DNA of 64,000 bases from Perilla frutescens (Eukaryota; Streptophyta; Magnoliopsida; Lamiales; Lamiaceae): the NCBI GenBank assembly GCA_026008535.1, contig BRKX01000018.1, forward strand, positions 17,616,088 to 17,680,087, in the 5' to 3' direction. Position 1 is the first letter of the stretch; every line of letters starts with the position of its first letter. This document shows positions 50,091 to 59,993 of this stretch, piece by piece. The translations under genes were made by a program, and so were the position numbers. Below the pieces are notes generated by a model, which was not told where the DNA came from, made no database searches, and saw only the letters and a program-made list of their open reading frames with translations.

Positions 50091-50316
50091 GAGGAGTTAT
50101 TTTATGACCGTTGAATTCCATCGATCGGTGGCTCTGTTGGCTCATCAGTGGTAGACGATCTTTATTAATCGCTGGAGCTCTTGGTTGAAGTAGCTGTTAC
50201 TCTGCCAATCGATCTTCATTAGATATTTAATTCCAAGATTTCCATTGGAGCATTTATTTCAAGATTCGCTGATTTGAGCAATAACTCCAGAGTTCTCTGG
50301 CTTCAATTTTGAGTTC

Positions 50317-50709
50317 CAGTTAGCAGTACTGAACTTGTTTGTTCAGTTTGGCCATTGCTCCAGTTGACAGTTCCGAACTTGTCAGCTGAGTTTGGCTATT
50401 GCTCCAGTTGGCAGTTCCGAACTTGTCAGCTGAGTTTGGCTATTGCTCCAGTTGGCAGTTCTGAGCTTCTCATCTGAGTTTGGCTATTGCTCCAGTTGGC
50501 AGTTCTGAGCTTGTCAGCTGAGTTTGGCTATTGCTCCAGTTGGCAGTTCTGAGCTTGTCAGCTGAGTTTGGCTATTGCTCCAGTTGTCAGTTCTAAGCTT
50601 GTCAGCTGAGTTTGGCTATTGCTCCAGTTGGCAGTTCTGAGTTTGTCAGCTGAGTTTGGCTATTGCTCCAGTTGGCAGTTCTGAGCTTGTCAGCTGAGTT
50701 TGGCTATTA
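50317..50709. repeat. Nine 44-bp direct repeats inside the S2 LTR
   Basis: Units start at 50317, 50361, 50405, 50449, 50493, 50537, 50581, 50625 and 50669, with no spacer. The left two units are the most diverged and the right ones nearly identical. Each contains CAGTTGGCAGTT and TCAGCTGAGTTTGGC (+ strand). Confidence 0.97.
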
Positions 50710-51039
50710 GTTGAATACTTTTAGTCCTTAGCTTAAACTGATGTTTTATCAGTTCCTTCAGTCTTAGTCAATTCTTTTCTCCCTCAGCTCAGCTGACTTA
50801 GTTGTCAGTTTGTTTCGACTGGTTCGACTCTGCAGTTGAGTTGAATTCTGACTGGGTGACGTATCCTTCAGCTTGCAGACCAAACTTCAGATTGGTTGAG
50901 TTTGACTTTACTTGAGTTCCTTGATGCTCTGGATTGGTCAGCTCAGATCTGCAACTTGAATTTTTGTCAGTTTTTCATAACTAATTTTGACATCTCATCA
51001 AAATCTAATCTAGAGATTCCTTGATAGTTTTTCCTAACA

Positions 51040-51053
51040 ATTTCCCCCTTTTT
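51040..51053 (-). other. Terminal polypurine tract of S2
   Basis: AAAAAGGGGGAAAT on the - strand abuts the LTR start at 51039. Confidence 0.9.
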
Positions 51054-51144
51054 GATGATGTCAAAACTTTGTCTATGATGATGGAAAAACTACAAATGTA
51101 TGTTTGATATACATACTGTAGTTTGCTTAAGCAAATTCTCGAAA

Positions 51145-51360
51145 TTAGAGCAAATTTGATTCATGAAATTCATTTAAGTATCAAATCATTCAAGGTATGC
51201 ATGAAATTCAAGTATTTAGAGCATTTAGATTTCAAATTTCAGAGCATTCTTTTATTTTGGGCATGCTTTCATTCAGTTAATCAGAGCATTCAAACTGGCA
51301 TGCTTTTATCCAAATATCAGAGCATTAAACTTCAAGTATCAGAGCCTGTTATATCAGAGC
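51145..51360 (-). repeat. Repeats matching the 3' end of initiator tRNA-Met
   Basis: On the - (sense) strand GCTCTGATA occurs three times (51360-51352, 51345-51337, 51323-51315), GCTCTGA twice more (51287-51281, 51245-51239) and GCTCTAA twice (about 51224 and 51153). Most are followed or preceded by an AATGC word, so they form an irregular tandem array between the two PPTs. Confidence 0.8.
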
Positions 51361-51413
51361 ATTATTTCACATTCAAACTTCAAAGAGTTAAGCATTCATC
51401 ATCATACTGTCCA

Positions 51414-51427
51414 TCTTCCCCCTTTTT
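51414..51427 (-). other. Second, upstream polypurine tract of S2
   Basis: AAAAAGGGGGAAGA on the - strand, in a GATGxxAAAAAGGGGGAA context almost identical to the terminal PPT 375 bp away. Extra PPTs are described as a Sirevirus feature. Confidence 0.8.
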
Positions 51428-51553
51428 GGCATCATCCAAAAGCTGGGATGGATCGCATGATGGTATTGACAAATTTGACAAGAATGTGAAGGCAGTTGCC
51501 AAATTTTCATCATGGAATGAGGGAACTGAAGGAATTTGCATGGGTGAGGAGAG

Positions 51554-52916
51554 CTATGCATATACTTCTTCAGTTGTCATGAACTGGCCTTGATCAGAGG
51601 TGAGAGAGACTTCTTGCTCGCGGAAGTTCATCGAGGCCAAATTGGTGAAGATCTCATTAGTTAAAGGAATGGGTGGATCACCAGTGAATGGTGTGCATGA
51701 GGAGTTGGCCGGTTCGTTGTCGGGGAGAGGAGCATCGTCTGGTATACTGAGCTGGATTCGCTTGATCATCGAATCCATTATCTCTGAGAGCGTTGGTGGC
51801 GAGGAGAGTGGATGATTCATCCAATTTCTACTCCATGTTCCTTTATTGATCCAGAAGGTGGAGCCACGAGTACGGATGAGGTGGAACATTGTTGTCTCAT
51901 CCAGTTGGAATCGCCATATATGATACTGGAGATACCGTCGGGGTTGCTCGAATAGAGAGGAGTCGGTGTCTTCAATGAGACCGAAGCAGCTGTTGAGCTG
52001 ATGGTCTAAAACTTCCTTAAACTCAACTTTAATGGAGTCGTGATGGACTAAAGCTAAAATAACATGGCTTATGCGACCCATAAACCCTATCTTCTCTCGA
52101 AATGAGCCAGTTGAGGGATCATATTTCGCTTGCTCTACATTTGCTCACAGTTGAGCAAGAATGAAAGAGGCCCAGTCGGCTTTACAACCGAAATATAGAG
52201 CGGCCGTGAGATGTGCTTTGAGCTTGGAGAACTGGACCGTCTCAAAGTTGCCATGTAAGATATGACCAGTGATGTCCAAGAGTTGGATGATCTCGCTGGG
52301 TATGCTCTCCTTTATCCTGTGTGAACAATCATGATAGTGCACATGAGGATGCTTTCAAATACCCCACATGGCGTATTTGCTTGGCAGTTCCAGGTCCATG
52401 ACTTCTGGGCCGTTGCCGGGGAGGTGAAGGGTAGACATCATCGTCTCTTTTGTCACCGTGATCACTTGATTCTGGACGGTGGAGATGATGTTGTTGCCGG
52501 AGATAGTTGCATTGTAGTAGAACTCTGCAACTTGAGTAGGGATGTGCATGACTGGCATGAGAGTCAAGAACAGAAGCAGTGCGGTTGCCTCCAATGGCCA
52601 ATAAATTCTTTGAAAGCTCTCTGCACCTAGACGTACATTAAGAAGCTCTAGATTTAGAGTCTTATCCTTTTTAATCTTGCGCTCTAGCGATTTGGCATCT
52701 ACCATCTGAAATGGGAGCTTCATATCTGCAAAGTGATGCTTTTCTGGGTTAGATATGTGAGTGTGTTGAGAGGAGAGAGAGGGCTTGCAGGTGATCAAAG
52801 CAAGAGTGAGAAAGAGTTTACAGATGATCGGAGCCTTCATCTCCTTGCACATATTTATTCAGCTTTGCATGCAGGAATCGAGGACACTCGATTACTTTTC
52901 TTAGCTGATCAGCCAT
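51554..52916 (-). pseudogene. Extra gene aORF C of S2 (transposon-protein-like), third copy
   Basis: The start ATG at 52916-52914 (MADQLRKV) matches the N-termini of copies A and B. After a frame break at about 52820-52850 the frame runs from 52852 to 51554, interrupted only by two TGA codons (52357-52355 and 52147-52145). The middle has the family core: VAEFYYN, then VITVTKETM..LHLPG, then DWASFILAQL. The C-terminal part (about residues 330-380) has RRYLQYHIWRFQ and a FHLIRT..TFWI..GTWSRNW segment, matching RYxYWYxWRH and FHxMSxWxREExWSxxW in A and B. Of the three it is shortest (about 454 codons) and has fewest breaks. A hydrophobic run IICKLFLTLALITC near 52830 is in the shifted frame and may be fortuitous. 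Function unknown; it is not an integrase or envelope protein by any motif I can see. Confidence 0.7.
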
Positions 52917-53065
52917 CCGATTTGACGGATGATTAGCTGAATTAATGATGCATGCATTCCAGTCGTTTGATCGTGAGGTAACTTTATAATCGTGTGACTG
53001 AGAAGAAGTAATTTTGAAAATGGGGTAGTTGCCATAAATAGCAAAATATTTTCTGCAGATCTTCC

Positions 53066-53225
53066 TATTTATATCTGAGTAGAAAATTATATTTTCTTTT
53101 TCGACTTTGAAGAGTTGATTTAATATCAACGCAGAGATATTAATGGCAACTTGAGAGATAGAACCCTATTTTCAAATTGTAACCGTTGAATGTAATATAA
53201 GAAATTTCATAATCTCAACGGTAAC
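53066..53225 (-). promoter_or_regulatory. Promoter-like region of aORF C
   Basis: A TATAAATA box (- strand, 53073-53066) lies 150 bp before the ATG. Upstream are two AACGGT motifs in inverted orientation (about 53181-53190 and 53214-53224), resembling MYB core sites and recalling the pair upstream of aORF A. Confidence 0.5.
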
Positions 53226-53391
53226 AATGTAATTATAATAAGCTTTGAAAAATAAAAAAAACTTATCCTGATTCAGTTGGGATACAATCCAACTGATTGA
53301 CTGCTCAACGATTGGATAATCAGTTGAGTCTTGATTCTCAGTTGTCGCTGATGAGCTGGCTGAAGCTGAAGCTGCAACTGGACTGAATGTA

Positions 53392-55267
53392 TCAGTTGGC
53401 TTGATCAGTTGCTTGGCTTTTAGTAGACAGTTTCCGCTTCTTGAAGGGCCTAGCTAGACTGGCTGCACTACTTCCTTGGGATCCAGTTTTGTTCTTTGGC
53501 AGTTCAGGCCTTGCCGTTCTCCTGGCTTGGCGAAGGTAAAGCTGGATGGCAACTGACGAGTTTTTCATCCTTTGACTAAGGGATTGTGAAGTTCCCTTTG
53601 GCGATGATCGCAACTGATCATTTTTCATAGGCAGTTGAATGCCTTTTGAGCTGGCTGTGAGCAGTGGAGTGATATAGCTCTTGGATAGAAGACTTGGTGA
53701 TGTGGCGGTGTCTTCATCATCACTGTCGCTCTCATCAGCATGCTTTGGATTCTTCTGAGAAGCCACGGCTTCAGTATGTGAATGATGAAGTTCTATCCTT
53801 TTGATGACAGATGAAGTTTGTCGTGATGGCTCAGCTGACTGACTTGATAGATTATCAAAGTTCAGTTTTCGACAAAGCGAGCTAGTTGGGCAGTTGACTG
53901 GTTGATCTGCAATCCCAACTGCTTGAGGCATGAAGCTTGTCTTGAATTATTCTAATAAGGCGGTTGCTGGAATCTTGTTGACAAGCCGGTGATTCATGAT
54001 GTGCTGGATTTGCACAATAGTTGGAGGAAATGGATTTGACGATCCTATCCATTTAATGCTCCAAGTTTCTTCACGTTGCCAGTAGCTCATGCCATGAAAG
54101 GCAGTAGTAGAAAGTGAGACAGGATGGACATAGAATGTCTCCAGTTATACCAGTAGAAATACCGGTGGAGTTGTTTGAACAACTCTTGGTCACGTTGGGC
54201 AACAAAAGCAAAGTGAGTGAGAAGGAGATTGGTCACTTCGTTTTGTGCACCTTTGCTGCATATTCACCACTATAGAAAGTGCGAATATTCTCTTCAGTCA
54301 GCTGGAAAGGAGGGCATGTGCTTCTGAAGTAGTCCGCTCCATAGGTTGGATGAGGGATTCCAATGAATGGAATAAGCTCATCTGGATCAGAGCAAACCTG
54401 GAAATCAACTGGTGATCCATTCTTTGATTTTGGAGACTGAACGACGTTGGCAGTTGAGTTGCTCGATGAGTGGTTGCTTGTCTTGGCTTTGGCTTTTCTC
54501 TTTTTCCTTAGTGACTGAAGATGGGCAGTTCCTTTCTTAGGAATCCAGTCAGAGATGAGAACTGGCAATGCTTCATCACTTGGAAGTTTCATCAGATCTT
54601 CAAGCATTTTGCTCATTCTTAGAGCAAGTCCTACCTTGGACTCAAATTTGCCAAATTTCTTTGAGTCAGCGGCCTTGATGACTTGATGCTTGAATTGTTG
54701 AAAGACAAATTCTGCCCAGTTTGTTTGTCTCCCTTTAGTAAGGTGAATCATAACCTTGTATCTCTCTTGAGTGAGTTGACTCAGGCTCCCAATGGCCCCG
54801 AACATCATCTTGTTCGTTATGTCGAGTAGAACACCATACTCGGGCTTCAGATCAGTTTTAGCTGTCGTAAAACTGAATTGCTTGTCACAGGTTGAAGCTC
54901 TCCATTCTCTCCAGTATGACTCTGCAGATTCCTTTAGCTGTTGAATGGATGAGCCTTCTTGTGGAAGCTCCAATACTTCTGCAACTGTTTTCTCAGTGAT
55001 TTGCAGTAGCCTTCCTTGAATCACTGATGATATCAGCTTTCCATCTGCAGATAATTTTACATGAAGCAAAAATTCACTCACTAAATTTTGTCTAAAGAAT
55101 TTTGGTGGTGTTTCCAGGTAGTGAAGAACTCCTGTTTTGTGAAGATTGGATAGAACGAGTAGGTTGTTTGATTCATCTAGAATCAATTGGAATTTTTTCC
55201 TATCAAGGAATTTATCTCTCATAAGTTTCTCTTTGAAGGAATTTGAAGATCTGGATAATTCGGCCAT
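53392..55267 (-). pseudogene. Extra gene aORF B of S2, second copy
   Basis: It starts at 55267 (MAELSRSSNSFKEK, with MRDKFLD as in copy A) and is open for 344 codons to 54233. Conserved core: VSEFLLH, ITEKTVAEVLELPQEG, a TNWAEFVFQQF segment, a basic KKRKAKAK run, then FIGIPHPTYGADYFR and CPPFQLTEENIR. After the stop the C-terminal motif continues in another frame (HRYFYWYNWRHS at about 54170-54135 and AFHGMSYWQREETWS in a third frame near 54090-54050), and a last open piece 53931-53392 is Ser/Lys-rich with an acidic SDSDDED run and a KKRK near its end, possibly nuclear-localising. Total about 625 codons. The conserved core resembles the Pfam 'putative plant transposon protein' domain; biochemical role unknown. 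Confidence 0.7.
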
Positions 55268-55375
55268 CTTTGGGGTTGGCTGTAATTTTGGGAATTCAAG
55301 ATCTTAGAGAGAGAGAGAGAGAGTGTTTAATATTGAAGGAGGGGGAGGCTTTTTGAGAGGCTTGAAGGAGGAGGC

Positions 55376-55477
55376 TTTTTATGAGTGTTTGCACAGGCTC
55401 ATAGATCTGATGGTTGGAATGGTACTAGCCTCTGGCCTCTTTTGGTCATTGGCATTTAATGACTTTGACACGTGTCA
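55376..55477 (-). promoter_or_regulatory. Promoter-like region of aORF B
   Basis: A perfect palindromic G-box context TGACACGTGTCA at 55466-55477, an AAxGGTC/GACCGTT motif at about 55488-55495 and a weak ATAAAAAG TATA-like box at about 55376-55383. A CT-rich (sense) leader at 55300-55322 precedes the ATG. The GAGAGAGTGTT(T/C)AAT block (+ strand, about 55312-55332) recurs upstream of aORF A. Confidence 0.5.
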
Positions 55478-55639
55478 TTATTTTGCAACGGTCAAAATTT
55501 CAAAAATAAATGTGAAGCTTGACATTTGTTTGAAATCAAAAAGATAATCTTTTATAAATATAACAAAAGATAATTACAAACTGATTAATCAAGAAGTAAA
55601 CTTAGGGCTTTTCTAATCAGGTTTAACTTGATCAGCCAC

Positions 55640-58254
55640 TTAGTCCTTCTTGAGATCAGTTTTCCTCCTTTTGGCGAGCAGTTCTGAGCTGTCATCTTCG
55701 TCATCCTCATTGCTGCTAGCTGACTCTGTTTCAGCTGACTTGAGTCTTGGATGGGCTTGCAGCTGTTTGATCTGCTCAATGTACAGTTTAACCTGTTGCT
55801 GCAGGGTATGGATCAGTTCTTCATAATAGGGAGGGAGCTGGACCGTTGAGCTACTTGGCTGAGCATCGAACTGAATTGCTCTTGAGTCAGCTTCCTCTCC
55901 TGCTTTAGTTCCAACTAGTTCCTCACAAGGAACTGTGTGGGATATCTCGTCCGCTTCCATAATGATGGTCTCATCATAACTTCATTCTGATGAGATCTCT
56001 GGTGCAGCACTTTGAGCGGCAGCTTGAAGAGCTCTTTGAATGGGATCAATGTACACGGTTACTGCCAGTGTACCTTGATAGACAGGTTGTCCATCGATTT
56101 GAACCATCTGTCCAGCTGGCTGGTTAGGCTTAGCTGGCTTTGGAGTTGACTCTTGGAGAGGAGCAGTTTGAGTCTCAGTTGGCTCCTCGGGCAGTCGAGT
56201 CTCTTCAGTTAACTTCTGTGGCTCTTCATCACTTGGCATATCTAGTAGAATAGGAGATTTGAGCATTTCTTTAAACTCTAGATCGCTGGCTGTTCGCTCG
56301 TCAACTGGTTGCACCTCAGGGGAATCATCAAGAAGATCGATGATAATGTCATCTAGTTGAGGAGATTCTTCGAATGTTAACTGCCTAGCCACAGATGCTA
56401 TGACAGTATGCCTTGGACTGTAAGCTGCAGCAGTTCCAGCCCCTTGTTGACTGCTTTGAGCTTCTTTGTTGAACTGGTTCTGCACCTGCCGAAGCTGTTG
56501 CTGCCTGAGTTTTAGCAGTTCATTGAGCAACCAATGTTGTTGAACTTGAGGATTTTTCCATTGTTGCTGCTCAGCTTGAGTTTGCAGAGGTGGTAGTCTG
56601 ATGTTGGCCCAGTTGAGTAGATCATTCATCACATCCAACAGGGTTTGCTGATCAGGGTGTGGATGGTTCCTACGAATAGCAAGCATTCTCTTCAAGGTGA
56701 TGACTGGATTTTGCTCAGAAGTCTCCTGTCCAGCCCATTGCATGCTCCACCTTTCTTCCCTTCTCCAGAAGCTCATCCTGTGGAAAGCGGTTAGGAGGAA
56801 ATAGGCTTCGGAGTTCAAGCAGTGTCTCCAAAGGTACCAGTAAACATACCTTGATAAAGCTGCATACAGAGCAGCAGTGCCAATCACATCTTCGATAAAA
56901 TTTTCAGCGATGAACTTCTGCACTTGTTCATCAGCCCAGCTTTTGACGATTTCAGCTCTTGATAGAGCTCTTATGTTCTCTTCAGTCTCTCCCATCGGGG
57001 GCACGCAGTTCTGAAGAAATCGGCTTTTATGTCCTTTGGAGGAATGCCCCTGTTAGGCACAATCTCATCTCCTGCAACTGTTGCTATATCAAACACCTTG
57101 ATATTGTGAGGAGGCAGTTTTGGAGGGAGTGGAGGCCCTAATTTCTTCTTCTTCCCTTTTGGTTGAACTGTTGTGGGCTTCTTCTTCAACTTGCCAGTTC
57201 TTTCCTTGAACTGAACTAGCTTGGTAAAAATCTCTTCTTCAGGTGAATCAATAGTTGATCCACATCGAACCTGTCGCAGAGGTTTAGCTTTGATTGTGGT
57301 TCCAATCATTTGACTTATTGGAACATTGTCGTCCGAGTCAGAGTTTTCTTGAGGTATTTCAGTTGCAATCTCCTTGCCTTTTCTTTTTGCAGACTCCTCT
57401 ACTCTCTTTGGGATGGCAACAGTTGGCTGATTGTCTTTGATGTTTATTGACTTTGCAGCTGGCTGCCTTCTACTAGTTGCTGGTATAAAATCCATCTTAT
57501 TAATCGCCAACGTGTCAGTTTCTTCTGACATGGAGTTTAGAGAGTTCTCCAATATGCTACTTATCCTGCAGGGGTAGCACATCTTCTGATGGAACTCAGC
57601 TACTGTCCAATGCTTTTCAACAATATCAACATATTTCTTTATTTGCTCAAAGAAGTATTGAGCCCAGTTTACATTGATGCCTCTGGTGATTATTGTATAG
57701 ATTTTGTACTTGTGCTCCGACATCTCTGCATGGCTCCCAGTTGTCCCAGTAATCATTCTAGCCGCAATTGATGCTAGAACTCTGTATTCTTCTTGAAAGC
57801 TGGACATGAGTGTACTACTTTTATAACGATCTACACATCCCACTCGCTTCCATTGATGATAGGCTTCCTCTTGATCAACTTCAATATCTTGTAATCGTGT
57901 TCCAGTAGTGGGAAGTTTAAACAATCTTCCGAGCAGTTCTGGAGTTATTACCAGTTCAACTCCATAAACCTCAGTTACTATTCTGTCGTTGTAACCTTTT
58001 GAGTTCAAGTAGAACTCAACTACTGCTTCTGGGTAAACCTTGGATGGATAATCTTCCGTGAAGCTCTTCAATCCATTCTCCTCTATCTTCTAAATCAGTG
58101 AGTTGCAGAGAGAAGAATCTGAGCATCTTTCTCTATAAGCACCTATATCCAGGAACTTATCTCTGCAGAGATTCATCTGGAATCTTTGTGAAGATTCACC
58201 AGTGCTCTTAAAGTCGAACTTTCATCGAACAGTTGGTGTGCGTCTATCAGCCAT
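55640..58254 (-). pseudogene. Extra gene aORF A of S2, first and longest copy
   Basis: The ATG at 58254 (MADRRTPTVR) is followed by two early stops and RDKFLD as in copy B. The main frame 58071-56971 has VVEFYLNSKGY, LVITPELLGRLFKLPTTG, NVNWAQYFFEQI, a Lys-rich middle (KKKPTT..KGKKKKLG) and RGIPPKDIKADFFRTACP. A frameshift at about 56990 leads to 57004-55982 with ETEENIR, SRYVYWYLWRH and FHRMSFWRREERWSMQW, then a Gln-rich and Pro/Glu-rich tail. One in-frame TGA at 55984-55982 separates a final acidic segment ending at 55640 with KRRK. About 870 codons. The shared N-terminal core resembles the 'putative plant transposon protein' family known from plant repeats; the C-terminal motif I cannot assign. 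Position after pol is where some Sireviruses carry an extra, env-like ORF, but there is no signal peptide or membrane anchor here. Confidence 0.72.
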
Positions 58255-58431
58255 TGAGTTTTTGAGATGAATGGTTCAGACGGGACAATTTGGTTTTGAC
58301 TGAATTTTAGAACTGAGCTTTTACTTTCGTAAATTTTGCAGAACAGTTTCAAGAGATGAGAAAAGAGAAAGGCTATAATTCTTTACTGAAATTTGGATCG
58401 GTAAAAGTAAAAATGAAGATTCAGCCATCCA

Positions 58432-58601
58432 TTTTATAGGAGATGATGGGGTTCATCTAACGGTTGAAACGCTTCATATGCCCAAGTTCAACGGTCGGAT
58501 TAATTTAATCGACCCATCGATTGGCCTTTCATTTCTATCTGTTGGGGATAAATTGAAGGAGGAGAGAGAGTGTTCAATGTTAATATTTGAGTGACACGTG
58601 T
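58432..58601 (-). promoter_or_regulatory. Promoter-like region of aORF A
   Basis: TATAAAA on the - strand (58438-58432), 178 bp before the ATG; an inverted pair of AACGGT motifs (about 58461-58470 and 58488-58497); and the G-box TGACACGTGT at 58592-58601. The same kinds of element precede copies B and C. Confidence 0.5.
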
Positions 58602-59155
58602 TTTTACCGTTTCCACTATTGAAATTTTTGAACTTATCTTTTCTCTCTAGCAGTTTCTCCTTGGCTTGAAACTGATTACATCATCAGTTGGCTTCGACTG
58701 TAACTGATGATCTTTCTATTGATCAGTTCCAACTGAGATGTCTTCTCATCAGTTCTTGACTAGTCTTGACTGCTTGGACCTTCATTCAGCTGTTTCTCAG
58801 TTCAGCTGTTATCCTTCAGCTGGTTCTTGAACTGATATTTCCTTTTGGGTTGATTCCAGTTCCTATGATTTCTTCATCAGTTTGATCAATTTGCAGCTGG
58901 TATCTTCTGCACAACTGACTAGATCATCAGTTGAGCAATATGAACTGATGGTTTAATTGAGCTTATGGGGTAAACTGATCAGCTCCAGTTTACTTTCTCT
59001 CCACAGCTTCTTGCTTTACTTGAAATTGATGGCTTATGTGTCCAACTGATCAGTTCAATGACTTTTTCAGCTATGAATTACTCATGAGGAGTTTGAAGCT
59101 TCTTGGTTCAGTTCCTCTCTTCAGCTGGAATGGATTCTTGGCCTTTTTCTTCCAT
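58602..59155 (-). other. Non-coding spacer between pol and the extra genes
   Basis: Very rich in CAACTGA/TCAGTT(G) words on both strands, with no open frame. The words are also dense at 53280-53420 and throughout the LTR. Confidence 0.7.
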
Positions 59156-59993
59156 TTAATCATCTTCATCTTTTGATGCTAGCTCCAGTAGTCCCAACTG
59201 TGTGCATAGCTCCATAAACCTTGCTTCAGGCAATGGTTTGGTAATGATGTCAGCTATCTGCTTCTCAGTGTTGACATATTTGATGCATATGTCTTTCTTC
59301 TCGATGTGATCTCTGATGAAGTGATGTGTTATATCAATGTGCTTGGTTCTTGAATGTAGAACTAAATTTTGAGATATTGCAATTGCACTGTTGTTGTCAC
59401 AATAGATAGGTACTTCTTCAGTTTCAACTTTGTAGTCCTTCAACTGTTGCTTCATCCAGAGTATCTGAGCACAGCAGCTTCCCACAGCTACATATTCTGC
59501 TTCCTGCTTCAGTTGTTGACGTGGCAACTGAGTACTGCTTCTTGCTAAACCAGGATATCAGTTTGCTTCCCAGAAACTGACATGTCCCACTGGTGCTTTT
59601 TCTGTCGATCTTGCATCCACCAAAGTCTGAGTCTGAATAACCAATTAGACTCAAGCTGTCATCTCTAGGATACCATAGTCCAAGATTTATGATTCCTTTG
59701 AGATACTTGATAATCCTCTTAGCTGCTTCAAGATGACTTTTCTTTGGGTTAGCTTGAAACCGTGTGCATAGACCGACTGAATAAGAGATGTCTGGCCGGC
59801 TAGCTGTTAAGTAAAGTAGCGACCCAATGATTCCTCTATAATATGTTTGGCTAACTGATTCTCCTTCTTCGTCAAGAGTTAGCTGAACTGATGTATTCAT
59901 AGGAATCTTGAGAGTTTTTCCTTTACTAACGCCAAACTTCTTGACTAGCTCCTTGGTGTACTTCGCCTGGCTGATAAAGATCCCATCTTTCAA
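59156..59993 (-). pseudogene. RNase H region of S2
   Basis: Two overlapping frames (59993-59424 and 59527-59156) joined by a frameshift at about 59510. The first has QTYYRGIIGSLLYLTASRPDI, GYSDSDFGG and KLISWFSKKQ; the second EAEYVAVGSCC, IYCDNNSA, SRTKHIDITHHF and the tail ITKPLPEARFMEL. Acidic catalytic positions are present across the two pieces. The frame ends at 59156 with an acidic tail; no further pol sequence follows. Confidence 0.88.

Larger units (their letters stand above)
49345..51039 (-). repeat. 3' LTR of S2 (1695 bp)
   Basis: On the - strand it begins TGTTAGGAAAAAC right after a PPT and ends CGGAACCAACA. Its last third is homologous to the truncated S1 LTR at 11365-11695. A TATAAAA box is at 50084-50090 and nine 44-bp repeats occupy 50317-50709, upstream of the TATA box in transcription sense. 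Confidence 0.92.

Noticed and set aside
50317..50709. CRISPR-like array
   Set aside because: The 44-bp units are contiguous without spacers and lie in an LTR of a plant retrotransposon.
51123..51593. 156-codon + strand frame
   Set aside because: Antisense to the S2 3' region with PPT and tRNA-like repeats; no recognisable domain.
52331..52630. + strand frame of 99 codons and the - strand frame 52601-52329
   Set aside because: Other-frame shadows of aORF C, whose frame is supported by similarity to A and B.
52785..52852. Signal-peptide-like hydrophobic start of the long aORF C frame, suggesting an envelope protein
   Set aside because: The hydrophobic stretch arises after a frame break relative to the conserved MAD start, and copies A and B have no such segment or membrane anchor.
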